Source: Actinomyces sp. oral taxon 170 str. F0386 (GTDB taxonomy: Bacteria; Actinomycetota; Actinomycetes; Actinomycetales; Actinomycetaceae). Taken from it: 64,000 nucleotides of DNA. The position numbers and the translations under genes were made by a program. The stretch's first letter is position 1, and each line of letters opens with the position of its first letter. Below the pieces are notes generated by a model. That model did no database searches and was not told where the DNA came from. It saw only the letters and a list, made by a program, of their open reading frames with translations. Below, one piece after another: positions 41,959-51,096 of this stretch. The stretch is taken from contig NZ_GL882555.1 of NCBI RefSeq assembly GCF_000195595.1, positions 1 through 64,000 on the forward strand, read 5' to 3'.

Positions 41959-43673
41959 AGTGGCGCCTGACCCTCAACGCCGTGACCAAGAGCACATGGG
42001 CTGTCGTCGGCACCGTGATCGGGGTCCTCTACGGGCTGGGAGTGCTCGGCATGGTGCTGGCCGGCGCCGTCGGTCTCGGGCTGAGAACGGATACCCAGGT
42101 CATCGCGCTGCTCATGGGCGTCCTCGGGGCGCTGCTGGTAGCCGGTTGGGCCGTGGTGCCGCTGCTCGTCACCGGGGTCGACTCCACCCTGGACCCCCGA
42201 GCCATGGCCGCCTGGACCGCTCCGTCGCGAGGACTGGCCATCGGGTTGCTGGCCGCCGGCGCACTTGGTGTCCCCGGCTGCCTGACGGCTGTCATCTGCC
42301 TCGTTCCGGCCCTCACCTGGCTGGTAGCGGGCCAGATTCTGGCGGCGCTCCTGGCATTGCTGTGCGCACCGGCCGCCCTGGCCACCTGCATCATCCTCTC
42401 CCGTATCGTGGTGACGGCTGTGGGAGTCTCCTCCTCCCGTCGAGGGCGTGAGACGACAGCGATCATCGCCTTCCTGTCCTTTTTAGTGGCCACTCAGCTG
42501 CCGAACCTGATCCCCAGGATCATCGGGGACGACATTGCCGGCTTTCTCGAGCGACTCAAGACCATTGCTCAGGTCATGGGGCTGACTCCCTTCGGGTGGG
42601 GCTTCACCGCCCCCGGTCTCATCGCCACCGGCTCAGCGCTGCCGGCACTGATGCTGATGATCGGCGCCTGGATCGTCCCGGTGGCCCTGTTCCCCGTGTG
42701 GCAACGCGTCGTCGGCAGAGTGATGACCTCGCCGGGGACGGCGCAGACTCGCACCCGCGCCTACTCCTCGCGCGGCAGACGCATCGGGGACGGGCACGCC
42801 GACCCACGTGGGGAGGGCCAGATTGATGTGCTCCCATGGGCTCACAGACTCGGTTCCGTACTGCCGCGTCCGGCGGCCGCCGTGGCCGCTCGCTGCCTGC
42901 GCTACTGGCGTACCGATCCCCGGTACCTGGTCCAGCTCCTGTCTATCCTCCTCGTGCCCGTCATCCTCGTCCTGGTTCCCGCCCTCAACTCCAGCCGATT
43001 CGTCATCATCGTCAACGGTCAACGGCTAGGAGGCAGCCTCGCCCTCGGACACGCCCCGGTGCTCCTGCTGTGCATGGCGCCGGCGCTGGCGATGTTCATG
43101 GGATGGGTGATCCACGACGACCTCGGCCTGGACTCCACCGCCCTGTGGAGCCACATCAGTGCCGGTACCAGCGGAGCGCACGACCGACTGGGGCGGGTTG
43201 CCGGAGCGGCTCTGTGGCAGGTGCCCCTGCTGATCGCCGTCGAGGTGACCATGGGGGCGTGGACCGGGTACTGGGCGGCGCTGCCCGCCGTCTCCGGTGC
43301 CTGTCTGGCCCTCTACGGCTGCGCGCTGGGATGGTCCTGTCTCACCAACGTCCTGCTGCCCTATGAGACGCTTGCGCCCGGAGACAGCCCTATGCGCTCG
43401 CGGACATCGGGAACCGCTCTTCTCGCCTCCATCGTCCAGGCGGTGGCGATGCTCCTTCTCCTCGCCGTCTGCTCGCCTGTACTCGGGGCGGCGGCCTACG
43501 GCGTCGTCCAGGGCTCGCCGATGTGGGGATGGGCGGCGCTCGTCCTGGGGGGCGCGTGGTGCTCTCTGGCGCTCTGGGGCGGCGTCGTTGTCGGTGGTCG
43601 TCTGCTCGACCGGCGCGGTCCCCAGGTTCTTGCGACGATCCGCTCCTGGCCGGGGCACGCCCAGCCAGTGTGA
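41934..43673 (+). CDS. ABC-2 type transporter permease, large membrane protein
   Basis: Integral membrane protein of 579 aa with about twelve hydrophobic segments (e.g. WAVVGTVIGVLYGLGVLGM, VIALLMGVLGALLVAGW, VQLLSILLVPVILVLVP). It partners the ATPase encoded just upstream. The ATG at 41934 lies inside the upstream gene and is preceded by GGAGGGG; the longer open frame is a frame shadow of that gene. A basic stretch around GTAQTRTRAYSSRGRRIGD probably forms a cytoplasmic loop. The substrate cannot be told from sequence. Confidence 0.85.
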   Translation: MVATLVKLKWRLTLNAVTKSTWAVVGTVIGVLYGLGVLGMVLAGAVGLGLRTDTQVIALLMGVLGALLVAGWAVVPLLVTGVDSTLDPRAMAAWTAPSRGLAIGLLAAGALGVPGCLTAVICLVPALTWLVAGQILAALLALLCAPAALATCIILSRIVVTAVGVSSSRRGRETTAIIAFLSFLVATQLPNLIPRIIGDDIAGFLERLKTIAQVMGLTPFGWGFTAPGLIATGSALPALMLMIGAWIVPVALFPVWQRVVGRVMTSPGTAQTRTRAYSSRGRRIGDGHADPRGEGQIDVLPWAHRLGSVLPRPAAAVAARCLRYWRTDPRYLVQLLSILLVPVILVLVPALNSSRFVIIVNGQRLGGSLALGHAPVLLLCMAPALAMFMGWVIHDDLGLDSTALWSHISAGTSGAHDRLGRVAGAALWQVPLLIAVEVTMGAWTGYWAALPAVSGACLALYGCALGWSCLTNVLLPYETLAPGDSPMRSRTSGTALLASIVQAVAMLLLLAVCSPVLGAAAYGVVQGSPMWGWAALVLGGAWCSLALWGGVVVGGRLLDRRGPQVLATIRSWPGHAQPV

Positions 43674-43813
43674 TTGCTGTGGTCACATCGTCGTAGAGTG
43701 ATCGATTCTGATAAATCGGGGTAGGATTGCTGTAAAGTCGCTCAAGAATGTGGCGGCTCACAGAGGTCAGTAGACTCAGAACACCCAGTCGATATGTCAG
43801 AGAGGACATCACC

Positions 43814-44554
43814 GTGCAGCTTGTCATTCTGGACTCCGCTCAGGCGCTCGCACAGCGGGCGGCCGATGAGATAGAGGCGCTGCTCAAGGACAAGCCGGCA
43901 GCCGTGCTGGGGACCGCCACCGGGTCCTCACCCCTGCCCCTGTATGACGAGCTCGCCACGCGCTGCGCCGCCGGCCGCATCAGCTTCGCCGAGGTCACCG
44001 GCTTCATGCTCGACGAGTACGTAGGCCTGCCCGCAGGGCACCCGGAGCGCTACGCCACCTTCATGGAGACCAATCTGCGTTCCCGCGTCGACATGCGCCC
44101 CGGTGCCCTCCGCGGTCCGGACGCGCTGAGCGAGGACCTTGAGGCCGCCTGCCGCGACTACGAGGCGCAGATGGCGGCAGCCGGCTACTGCGACCTGCAG
44201 ATCCTCGGCATCGGATCCGACGGGCACATCGGATTCAACGAGCCCGGCGGCGACCTCGACTCGCGCACGCACGTCGGCGAGCTCCACGAGCAGACCCGCC
44301 GCGACAACGCCCGCTTCTTCGACGGCGACGTCGACGCGGTACCCACCCAGTGCATCACCCAGGGGCTGGCCACCATCATGGAGGCCCGCAAGCTCGTCCT
44401 CATCGCAACCGGGGAGGGCAAGGCCGAAGCCATCGCCCAGCTCGTGGAGGGCGAGGTGAGCCCCGAATGGCCGGCAACCGTCATGCAGCGCCATGACGAC
44501 GCCCTGGTGCTGGTCGATCCCGCGGCTGCCAGTAGGCTCGCCTCGAGACCCTGA
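43814..44554 (+). CDS. nagB: Glucosamine-6-phosphate deaminase
   Basis: Converts GlcN-6-P to fructose-6-P and ammonia, last step of amino sugar and sialic acid breakdown. The 246-aa protein has the family motifs LGTATGSSPLPLYDEL, FMLDEYVGLP (catalytic Asp) and GIGSDGHIGFNEPG (catalytic His), ending in a QRHDDALVLVDPAAA block. The GTG at 43814 follows GAGAGG with about eight bases spacing; the longer open frame upstream lacks support. It is separated from the nan block by HU and an exporter, and no regulator operator core is seen upstream. Confidence 0.95.
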   Translation: MQLVILDSAQALAQRAADEIEALLKDKPAAVLGTATGSSPLPLYDELATRCAAGRISFAEVTGFMLDEYVGLPAGHPERYATFMETNLRSRVDMRPGALRGPDALSEDLEAACRDYEAQMAAAGYCDLQILGIGSDGHIGFNEPGGDLDSRTHVGELHEQTRRDNARFFDGDVDAVPTQCITQGLATIMEARKLVLIATGEGKAEAIAQLVEGEVSPEWPATVMQRHDDALVLVDPAAASRLASRP

Positions 44555-44648
44555 CGGAGGCGTCGCGCCTCTCAGGGAGAGCCTCCCCACAGAGCCAGGG
44601 TGGGGTGGGCGACTGCCGGTGCGTACCGTGCGACCTAGACTGGACGGC

Positions 44649-45014
44649 ATGACAGACGTCCTCGCCAGCGCTGATCCAGGATCGCCCGGAGCCCCGACCG
44701 ACCCGGCCGCCGAGCCCACGCAGGGTGTTGGTACGGCCGTCCTGGAGCGCGAGGAGCTCCAGTCGACCGACGACGGCGACGCGGACCGCTTCGCCCACTA
44801 CGTCCGCAAGGACAAGATCGCCGCTGCAGCCGTCACCGGGCGTCCCGTCGTCGCCCTGTGCGGCAAGGTGTGGACACCCGGGCGCGACCCGTCGAAGTAC
44901 CCGGTGTGCCCCACCTGCAAGTCCATCTACGAGGAGATGCGCAGCGGCGACGACTCCGGGAGCAGCAAGGGCCCCCGTTTCCCCCGCCTCCCCTTCGGGC
45001 GAGGAAGTCGGTGA
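44649..45014 (+). CDS. DUF3039 family protein
   Basis: A 121-aa acidic protein. The conserved DUF3039 core covers ~45-98: DRFAHYVRKDKIAAAAVTGRPVVALCGKVWTPGRDPSKYPVCPTCKSIYEEM. The cysteines (CGK and CPTC) look like a zinc site. The N-terminus is disordered (Pro/Ala/Asp) and the tail is basic. Its stop overlaps the GTG start of the helicase gene (GTGA), a gene pairing seen across actinobacteria, which suggests a joint role in nucleic acid handling. The biochemical function is unknown. Confidence 0.88.
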   Translation: MTDVLASADPGSPGAPTDPAAEPTQGVGTAVLEREELQSTDDGDADRFAHYVRKDKIAAAAVTGRPVVALCGKVWTPGRDPSKYPVCPTCKSIYEEMRSGDDSGSSKGPRFPRLPFGRGSR

Positions 45015-46834
45015 ACGCCGCCCGCGGCGGCCAGGCGACCCACGCAGTCCCGACGCGAGCCTCGACGTCGGCGGCCCAGAACCTCTCCCCGGCCTACCCG
45101 CGCCGCGCGGCCTGGGGAACGGCCGGGTCGCTGCGCGCCTGGCAGGCCGCGGCCCTGCGACAGTACCTGGAGAGGATGCCCCAGGACTTCCTGGCCGTGG
45201 CCACGCCCGGAGCGGGAAAGACGACCTTCGCGCTGCGGGTGGCCACCGAGCTGCTCAGCTCCGGTGATGTCCACAAGGTGACCATCGTCTGCCCCACCGA
45301 GCACCTCAAGTACCAGTGGGCCGAGGCCGCCGCCCGTGTCGGCATCCACATCGACCCCTCCTACTCCAACTCCCAGGGGGCGCTCGGATCGCGCTTCGAC
45401 GGCGTCGCCCTGACCTATGCGCAGGTGGCCGCCAACGCCAACCTGCACCGAGCCCGCACCGACCAGGCCCGTACTCTCGTCATCCTCGACGAGATCCACC
45501 ACGGCGGGGACGCCCTGAGTTGGGGGGACGCGATCCGCGAGGCCTTCACCCCGGCGCGCCGGAGGCTGGCCCTGACCGGAACGCCCTTCCGCTCCGACAC
45601 CTCCCCGATCCCGTTCGTGCGGTACAAGGAGGATGCTTCCGGCTCGAAGCGATCCCAGGCGGACTACTCCTACGGCTACTCCGACGCACTGCGCGACGGC
45701 GTCGTGCGCCCGGTGATGTTCATGTCGTACTCGGGGCAGATGCGATGGCGCACCAAGGCCGGCGATGAGGTCGCGGCCCGCCTGGGGGAGCCGTTGACCA
45801 AGGACCTGGAGGCCCAGGCCTGGCGCACCGCGCTCGACCCGGCGGGGGAGTGGATCCCTGCGGTCCTGGCCGCCGCCGACCAGCGCCTGACCGAGGTGCG
45901 CCGCCAGGTGCCCGACGCAGGAGCCCTCGTCATCGCCTCCGACCAGGCCAAGGCCCGTGCCTACGCCAAGCAGCTGCGCGCCATCACCGGCGAGGCCCCC
46001 ACGGTTGTCCTCTCCGACGACAACGGCGCCTCCAGCCGCATCGAGGCCTTCTCCGCCTCCACCGACCGCTGGCTCGTGGCCGTGCGCATGGTCTCCGAAG
46101 GGGTCGACGTCCCCCGGCTCGCCGTGGGTGTCTACGCGACCTCTACCTCCACCCCGCTGTTCTTCGCTCAGGCAGTGGGGCGGTTCGTGCGTTCGCGGGC
46201 CCGAGGGGAGACCGCCTCGGTGTTTCTCCCCTCGGTGACGCCTCTGCTGGTCCTGGCCGGCGAGATGGAGGTGGCCCGTGACCACGTCCTGAGCCGTCCC
46301 GACTCGGCGAGGCAGGAAGATGCTCTCTTCAGCCCTGAGGACCGACTGCTCGCCGAGGCCAACAAGACCGAGAATGCCTCGGCCGAGCTGCTGCCCGGCT
46401 TCGAGGCCATGGACAGCCGGGCCGAGTTCGACCGCGTGCTCTTCGACGGCGGCGAGTTCGGGACCGGTGCCATGGTTGGCAGCATCGAGGAGCAGGAGTA
46501 CCTGGGGCTGCCGGGTCTGTTGGAGCCCGAGCAGGTGACCGCCCTGCTGCGTCAGCGTCAGGACAAGCAGATCGCCTCCCAGAAGAAGCAGGCCGCCGCC
46601 GAGGCGCAGAGGCGGAAGAACTCAGGCATCGACGACGCCCGGCGCCGGGCAGCGGCCCGCAAGGAGCTCTCCCAGCTGGTGGCCGCCTGGGCGCGCCGCT
46701 CCAGCCAGCCGCACGGCGTCGTCCACAACGAGCTCCGGCGCGTGTGCGGAGGCCCGGAGGTGGCGGCCGCCTCCACCGAGGAGATCGAGAAGCGCATCCA
46801 GACCCTGCGGCGCTGGTTCGTCGGCAAGCGCTGA
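45011..46834 (+). CDS. Superfamily 2 DEAD/DEAH-type helicase
   Basis: ATP-dependent nucleic acid translocase of 607 aa. Motif I TPGAGKTTFAL (~65-75), motif Ia VCPTEHLKYQW, motif II DEIHHGGDA, motif III LTGTPFRSD, and C-terminal motifs VRMVSEGVDVPRL and QAVGRFVRSR. The rest is helical and rich in Lys/Ala/Gln, ending in a basic tail. The GTG at 45011 was chosen because it overlaps the DUF3039 stop and starts the conserved part; the longer frame runs through that gene. The DEIHH box is typical of the actinobacterial group next to DUF3039. RNA or DNA specificity is not determined. Confidence 0.9.
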   Translation: MNAARGGQATHAVPTRASTSAAQNLSPAYPRRAAWGTAGSLRAWQAAALRQYLERMPQDFLAVATPGAGKTTFALRVATELLSSGDVHKVTIVCPTEHLKYQWAEAAARVGIHIDPSYSNSQGALGSRFDGVALTYAQVAANANLHRARTDQARTLVILDEIHHGGDALSWGDAIREAFTPARRRLALTGTPFRSDTSPIPFVRYKEDASGSKRSQADYSYGYSDALRDGVVRPVMFMSYSGQMRWRTKAGDEVAARLGEPLTKDLEAQAWRTALDPAGEWIPAVLAAADQRLTEVRRQVPDAGALVIASDQAKARAYAKQLRAITGEAPTVVLSDDNGASSRIEAFSASTDRWLVAVRMVSEGVDVPRLAVGVYATSTSTPLFFAQAVGRFVRSRARGETASVFLPSVTPLLVLAGEMEVARDHVLSRPDSARQEDALFSPEDRLLAEANKTENASAELLPGFEAMDSRAEFDRVLFDGGEFGTGAMVGSIEEQEYLGLPGLLEPEQVTALLRQRQDKQIASQKKQAAAEAQRRKNSGIDDARRRAAARKELSQLVAAWARRSSQPHGVVHNELRRVCGGPEVAAASTEEIEKRIQTLRRWFVGKR

Positions 46835-46872
46835 CCCACCTGGACGGTCAGGTGCGGATGCGGATCCGCTCT

Positions 46873-46891
46873 GACGTCCTCCTGGGACGTC
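46873..46891. terminator. Short bidirectional hairpin between convergent genes
   Basis: GACGTCC (46873-46879) pairs with GGACGTC (46885-46891) across a five-base loop, in the gap between the helicase and pncB stops. It is short and has no T tract. Confidence 0.4.
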
Positions 46892-48316
46892 TCAGCGCCG
46901 GATGGCGCCTTGACCGTTGAGGTCGACGTGGCGGGTCTGTAGTGCAGACTCCCCGTCGCTCAGGCGCCAGGCGTCATAGGGCAGCTCGGCGCGGGCGGAC
47001 CGGTGCCGCTCCGCCGCCGCACTCAAGGCCTCTTTGCCGCGGTGCTTCTCGACGATCCGGCCCTCGTCGACCAGGAGTACCTGGAGCGGCCTCGCACCGG
47101 CCTCATCCAGTGCTGCCAGGCCCTGGTCCTGGGAGCTGCTGGAGACCACCAGCTCCTCGGCGGCCGTGCCCTTGGCAGTCAGTGTGCGGCCGGCCCACTT
47201 GCGGCCGCCCACGGTGGACTTGCCACCCGAGGAGAACTTGGCGACCTCCTCCATGCTTCCGTCGGCTCCCTCACGCTCCACCAGCTTGTAGACGAGCGCC
47301 GCGGTCGGGCGCCCTGAGCCGGTGACGAGCTTGGTACCCACACCGTAGGAGTCCACGGGGGCCGCCCCCAGCGCAGCGATGGCATGCTCGTCGAGGTCGT
47401 TGGTCACCGTGATCCTCGTCGACGTCGCACCCAGGGAGTCGAGCTGGGCACGCACCTTAAAGGCCTCGGCCACCAGGTCACCGGAGTCCAGTCGCACCGC
47501 CCCGAGCTCCCCACCTGCGGCCCGCGCTGCCTCGACGGCCCGCTCCACGCCGGTGGTTATATCGTAGGTGTCCACGAGGATGGTGGTGCTCGGCCCGAGG
47601 CTGGCCACCTGCGCGGCGAAGGCATCCTCCTCGGTGTCGTGCAGGAGGGTGAAGGAGTGCGCTGAGGTCCCCACCGTGGGAATCCCGTAGAGGAGTCCCG
47701 CCTCCAGGTTGCTGGTCCCCACAAAACCGCCGACGACCGAGGACCGGGCCGCGGCGACGGCCGCCAGCTCATGGGCGCGGCGCGCACCGAAGTCCACGCA
47801 AGGCCGCCCGTGGGCAGCGATCGTCATGCGGGAGGCGGCTGCGGCGACGGCGCAGTCGTAGTTGTAGATCGACAGTGCCAGGGTCTCCAGGATGCACGCC
47901 TCGGCGAAGGTGCCCTCGACCGTCAGCAGCGGGGATCCGGCGAAGTAGCACTCGCCCTCGGCGTAGCCGCGGATCGTGCCGGTGAAGCGGTAGCTGCGCA
48001 GGAAGTCCAGGGTCTCGTCGTCGACGACCCCAGTACGGTGCAGGAAGTCGATCTGTGTGGGCGTGAAGGTGAAGGCCTCAATGGCGTCCAGCAGCCGACC
48101 GGTGCCGGCAACAACCCCGAAGCGGCGCGATCCGGGAAGTCTGCGCCCGAAGAGCTCGAAGACGCTGCGCCTTGAGGCGGTGCCCGAGGCTAACGCTCCC
48201 TGGAGCATGGTGAGCTCGTACATGTCGGTCAGCAGCGAGGTCGAGGCCGCCGACACGTCCATGGAGGCAACCGGTGAGGCGGCGGGGGATTCGGCAGTGG
48301 GCACGTAGTCGTTCAC
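46892..48316 (-). CDS. pncB: Nicotinate phosphoribosyltransferase
   Basis: Makes nicotinate mononucleotide from nicotinate and PRPP in NAD salvage. The 474-aa protein has the family blocks SLLTDMYELTMLQGAL, FELFGRRLPGSRRFGVVAG, SIYNYDCAVAAAASRM, DFGARRAHE, GFVGTSNLEAG, GTSAHSFTLLHDTEEDAF (catalytic His region) and AVRLDSGDLV. Size and motifs are those of the bacterial/actinobacterial type. It is read on the minus strand between the helicase and clpS, divergent from clpS with an 80-base gap that should hold both promoters. Confidence 0.95.
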   Translation of the reverse strand: MNDYVPTAESPAASPVASMDVSAASTSLLTDMYELTMLQGALASGTASRRSVFELFGRRLPGSRRFGVVAGTGRLLDAIEAFTFTPTQIDFLHRTGVVDDETLDFLRSYRFTGTIRGYAEGECYFAGSPLLTVEGTFAEACILETLALSIYNYDCAVAAAASRMTIAAHGRPCVDFGARRAHELAAVAAARSSVVGGFVGTSNLEAGLLYGIPTVGTSAHSFTLLHDTEEDAFAAQVASLGPSTTILVDTYDITTGVERAVEAARAAGGELGAVRLDSGDLVAEAFKVRAQLDSLGATSTRITVTNDLDEHAIAALGAAPVDSYGVGTKLVTGSGRPTAALVYKLVEREGADGSMEEVAKFSSGGKSTVGGRKWAGRTLTAKGTAAEELVVSSSSQDQGLAALDEAGARPLQVLLVDEGRIVEKHRGKEALSAAAERHRSARAELPYDAWRLSDGESALQTRHVDLNGQGAIRR

Positions 48317-48395
48317 GGGAACAACCTATCGCGCCTTGCCGCAGCGGTGATCCATCACTGGCCTACTGCTGCCGGGACGCCGTTACCCTGGTGGC

Positions 48396-48731
48396 ATGAG
48401 CGCCTCGTTGCCCGTTGCGGAACCGGAGATCCTGGAGGAGTCGCGCGCCCGCGCCCAGCGCCTGTGGTGCACGGTGGTGCACGACGACCCGATCAACACG
48501 ATGAGCTATGTGACCTGGGTCTTCCACTCCTACTTCGGCTTCTCCCTGCCCGTGGCCGAGGCACGCATGATGCGGGTGCACACCACTGGCCGCGCCGTGG
48601 TCTCCCGAGGAGCCCGCGAGCGCATGGAGGTCGATGTCACCGCGATGCACGGTTACGGCCTGCGCGCCACGATCGAGCCCCTGGGTGACGACGGCGATGG
48701 ATCCGCGAGCGATTCCGCAGGAGGAGAGTAA
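48396..48731 (+). CDS. clpS: ATP-dependent Clp protease adaptor ClpS
   Basis: Delivers N-degron substrates to the ClpCP/ClpAP protease. The 111-aa protein contains the family core VVHDDPINTMSYVTWVFHS, then RMMRVHTTGRAVVSRGARERMEVDVTAMHGYGL, covering the helix that contacts the N-terminal residue pocket. An acidic C-terminal tail follows. Its last base is the first base of the DUF2017 gene (TAATG), so the two are coupled, a gene order conserved in actinobacteria. Confidence 0.95.
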   Translation: MSASLPVAEPEILEESRARAQRLWCTVVHDDPINTMSYVTWVFHSYFGFSLPVAEARMMRVHTTGRAVVSRGARERMEVDVTAMHGYGLRATIEPLGDDGDGSASDSAGGE

Positions 48732-49417
48732 TGCGAGCCTTCCGCCGGGTCTCCGAGGGACTGGCCTGCGGCCTCGATGACTGGGAACGAGAGCTCCTGG
48801 CCCGATTGGCCCTGGAGATTAGAGCCCTGCTCCAGTCGGATGACCCCGCCCTCAAGGACACGGGCGAATCCGCGATCTCGCAGCCCTACCGCAGCGATCC
48901 GGGGCGCCCGGGGGAGAGCGATCGGGACCGCGAGGTCTTGGCGGCCCTGGACGTCGATCTTGACCCTCCGGCCAATCACGTTCACGCCGGTCGGCCGACC
49001 ACGGATCCCGTCGTCGGCATCCTGCTTCCGGAGGCCTCCGAGGATCCCGTCACCGCGATGGAGGTGAGCAGCCTGACCCGGGCGCGCCTACGTGACGACA
49101 AGTCAGACCGCCTGGCGCGGCTGGTCGCCGAGATGCGGGTGCCCTCGGGCCCTGAGGGAACGATCCTGGTGCCGTTCGGTCAGGAGGCCGACTGGCTCGG
49201 TGCGATCAACGACATCCGTCTCGTGCTGGCCCAGCGTTTGGGCATCGAGTCCGCTCAGGACGCCGGGCGTATCCACGACGTCGCCTTCCAGGAGGCTCCT
49301 GAGAGCGAGACTCCTCACGAGCAGTGGTACAGGGGCACGGCACTCGTCTACGACATGGTCACCTGGTGGCAGGAATCACTGGTATCCGCGCTGTTCGGGG
49401 GCACAGGGCCCGCATAG
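48731..49417 (+). CDS. DUF2017 family protein
   Basis: Soluble protein of 228 aa. The N-terminus (MRAFRRVSEGLACGLDDWERELLARLALEIRALL) and C-terminal segment (WLGAINDIRLVLAQRLGIE then WYRGTALVYDMVTWWQESLVSALF) match the actinobacterial DUF2017 family encoded between clpS and murI. The start overlaps clpS by one base. The role is unknown; its position suggests a partner in Clp adaptor function or in its regulation. No catalytic motif is seen. Confidence 0.9.
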   Translation: MRAFRRVSEGLACGLDDWERELLARLALEIRALLQSDDPALKDTGESAISQPYRSDPGRPGESDRDREVLAALDVDLDPPANHVHAGRPTTDPVVGILLPEASEDPVTAMEVSSLTRARLRDDKSDRLARLVAEMRVPSGPEGTILVPFGQEADWLGAINDIRLVLAQRLGIESAQDAGRIHDVAFQEAPESETPHEQWYRGTALVYDMVTWWQESLVSALFGGTGPA

Positions 49418-49426
49418 TCTCGCTGT

Positions 49427-50290
49427 GTGAATGATGCTCCGATCGGGATGTTCGACTCTGGGGTCGGTGGCCTCACCGTCGCCCGTTCTGTCCTCGACCA
49501 GCTGCCCCATGAGAGGGTGCTCTACATCGGGGACACCGCCAACGGTCCCTACGGCCCTCGAGACATCGCCGAGGTCCGCTCCCTGGCACTGAGCATCATG
49601 GACGAGCTCGTGGATCGCGGGGTCAAGCTGCTCGTCATCGCCTGCAACACTGCCTCTGCGGCCGTGCTGCACGATGCACGTGAGCGTTACACCCTGGGGC
49701 GGGGCGTCCCAGTCATCGAGGTGATCCACCCGGCCGCGCGCACGGCGGCCCGGGTGACCCGCAACGGCCGGGTGGGCCTGATCGCCACCCGGGGGACGGT
49801 CGACTCGCGCGCCTATGACGACGCGCTCCAGGCCGTCCCCGGCGTCGAGCTCTTCTCGCAGGCCTGCCCGCGCTTCGTCGAGCTCGCCGAACGAGGTGTG
49901 ACCACCGGCCCCGAGGTACTCGACGTCGCCGAGGAGTACCTGGCTCCCATCAAGGCCGCCGGCGTGGACACCCTCATCCTGGGCTGCACCCACTACCCCC
50001 TCCTGGTCGGACCGATCTCCTACGTCATGGGGGAGGAGGTCGCTCTGGTGACCTCCTCAGACGAGACCGCCAAGGACGTCTACCGGGCGCTGGCCAGAAG
50101 GAACCTTCTGCGTGGACCCGAGGCCTGCGAACCGCGCCACGAGTTCCGCTCTACCGGCGATCCGGAAGCCTTCTCGGTGCTGGCCCGGCGCTTCCTCGGG
50201 CCCGAGGTCGCCGCCGTTGAGCGCGTGGCCTTCGCCTCCACCGCATCGGACTCCCCTGTGTCCCCCTCCGCCCTTTCCTCCCTCCCCTAA
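49427..50290 (+). CDS. murI: Glutamate racemase
   Basis: Interconverts L- and D-glutamate for peptidoglycan. The 287-aa protein has the Asp/Glu racemase motifs [26 protein letters not shown], the first catalytic Cys in [11 protein letters not shown] (~73), and the second in LGCTHYPLL (~185). A GTG start lies nine bases after the DUF2017 stop. The C-terminal ~25 residues ([15 protein letters not shown]) are a disordered extension. It lies in the conserved murI / MBL / rph cluster. Confidence 0.96.
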   Translation: MNDAPIGMFDSGVGGLTVARSVLDQLPHERVLYIGDTANGPYGPRDIAEVRSLALSIMDELVDRGVKLLVIACNTASAAVLHDARERYTLGRGVPVIEVIHPAARTAARVTRNGRVGLIATRGTVDSRAYDDALQAVPGVELFSQACPRFVELAERGVTTGPEVLDVAEEYLAPIKAAGVDTLILGCTHYPLLVGPISYVMGEEVALVTSSDETAKDVYRALARRNLLRGPEACEPRHEFRSTGDPEAFSVLARRFLGPEVAAVERVAFASTASDSPVSPSALSSLP

Positions 50291-50298
50291 GGACCTGC

Positions 50299-51096
50299 AT
50301 GAGACTCACGATTATCGGCTGCTCGGGATCCATGTCGGGGCCCCAGTCCTCGGCCTCCTCCTACCTGGTTCAGGCTGACGGAGTCGATGCCGACGGCGCG
50401 CTGCGCACCTACTCGATCGTGCTGGACCTCGGACCGGGGTCCATGGGACAGCTGCTGCGTCACCTCGATCCCGCTGAGCTGGACGCCATAGCGATCTCGC
50501 ACTGCCACGCCGACCACATGGTCGACCTGGTGGGGATGCACGTCTACCGGCGCTGGCTGCCCACCGGAGCGTTGGGGCCGGTGGCCTGCCTGGGCCCCTC
50601 GGAACTGCTGGAGCGTCTGCAGGGGGTTGACGGCGTCCCGCCCAGCGAGCGCTACGCCACCGAGTTCGGTTTCGTCACCGCCGTGCCCGGCAGGTCCTAC
50701 AGCGTGGGCCCCATGGTGATCGCACCCTTTGAGGCGCTCCACCCGGTGGAGGCCTACGGGTACCGGATCGAGGGGCCGAGCGAGGCCGACCCGTCTCTCC
50801 GGGTCAGCCTCGCTTTCACGGGGGACACGGACTCCTGCCAGGGTATGAGCGATATGGCTCAGGGCGTGGACCTCCTCCTGGCCGAGGCGGCCTTCGTCGA
50901 GGGCCGGGACACCGTGGGTGGAATGCATATGACCGGTCGCCGCGCCGGGGAGCTCGCCGCGCAGGCTGGTGCGGGACACCTGGTCCTCACCCATATCCAG
51001 CCCTGGACGGACCCGGCCGTGCCCCTCAAGGAGGCCGCAGAAGTCTACTCGGGTCCGTTGGAGGCGGCGACGGCGGACGCCGTCTGGGAGCTGTGA
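50299..51096 (+). CDS. MBL-fold hydrolase (Rv1339-like)
   Basis: Metallo-beta-lactamase-fold hydrolase of 265 aa with the metal motif SHCHADHMVDL (HxHxDH, ~66-71), FTGDTDSC (second metal Asp) and LTHIQPW (last His). The mycobacterial homologue in the same place (Rv1339, beside murI and rph) is reported to degrade cyclic AMP, an unusual class II-like phosphodiesterase; equivalence here is inferred from synteny and motifs. The next gene starts inside its stop (GTGA). Confidence 0.88.
   Translation: MRLTIIGCSGSMSGPQSSASSYLVQADGVDADGALRTYSIVLDLGPGSMGQLLRHLDPAELDAIAISHCHADHMVDLVGMHVYRRWLPTGALGPVACLGPSELLERLQGVDGVPPSERYATEFGFVTAVPGRSYSVGPMVIAPFEALHPVEAYGYRIEGPSEADPSLRVSLAFTGDTDSCQGMSDMAQGVDLLLAEAAFVEGRDTVGGMHMTGRRAGELAAQAGAGHLVLTHIQPWTDPAVPLKEAAEVYSGPLEAATADAVWEL

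Noticed and set aside
44927-46285. Minus-strand open frame of 452 codons opposite the DEIH-box helicase
   Set aside because: Gly/Val/His-rich shadow with no start signal.
46871-46895. Possible extra regulator operator (GACGTCC/GGACGTC)
   Set aside because: Lacks the ACGTCAGA core and lies between converging stops; better read as a short terminator.
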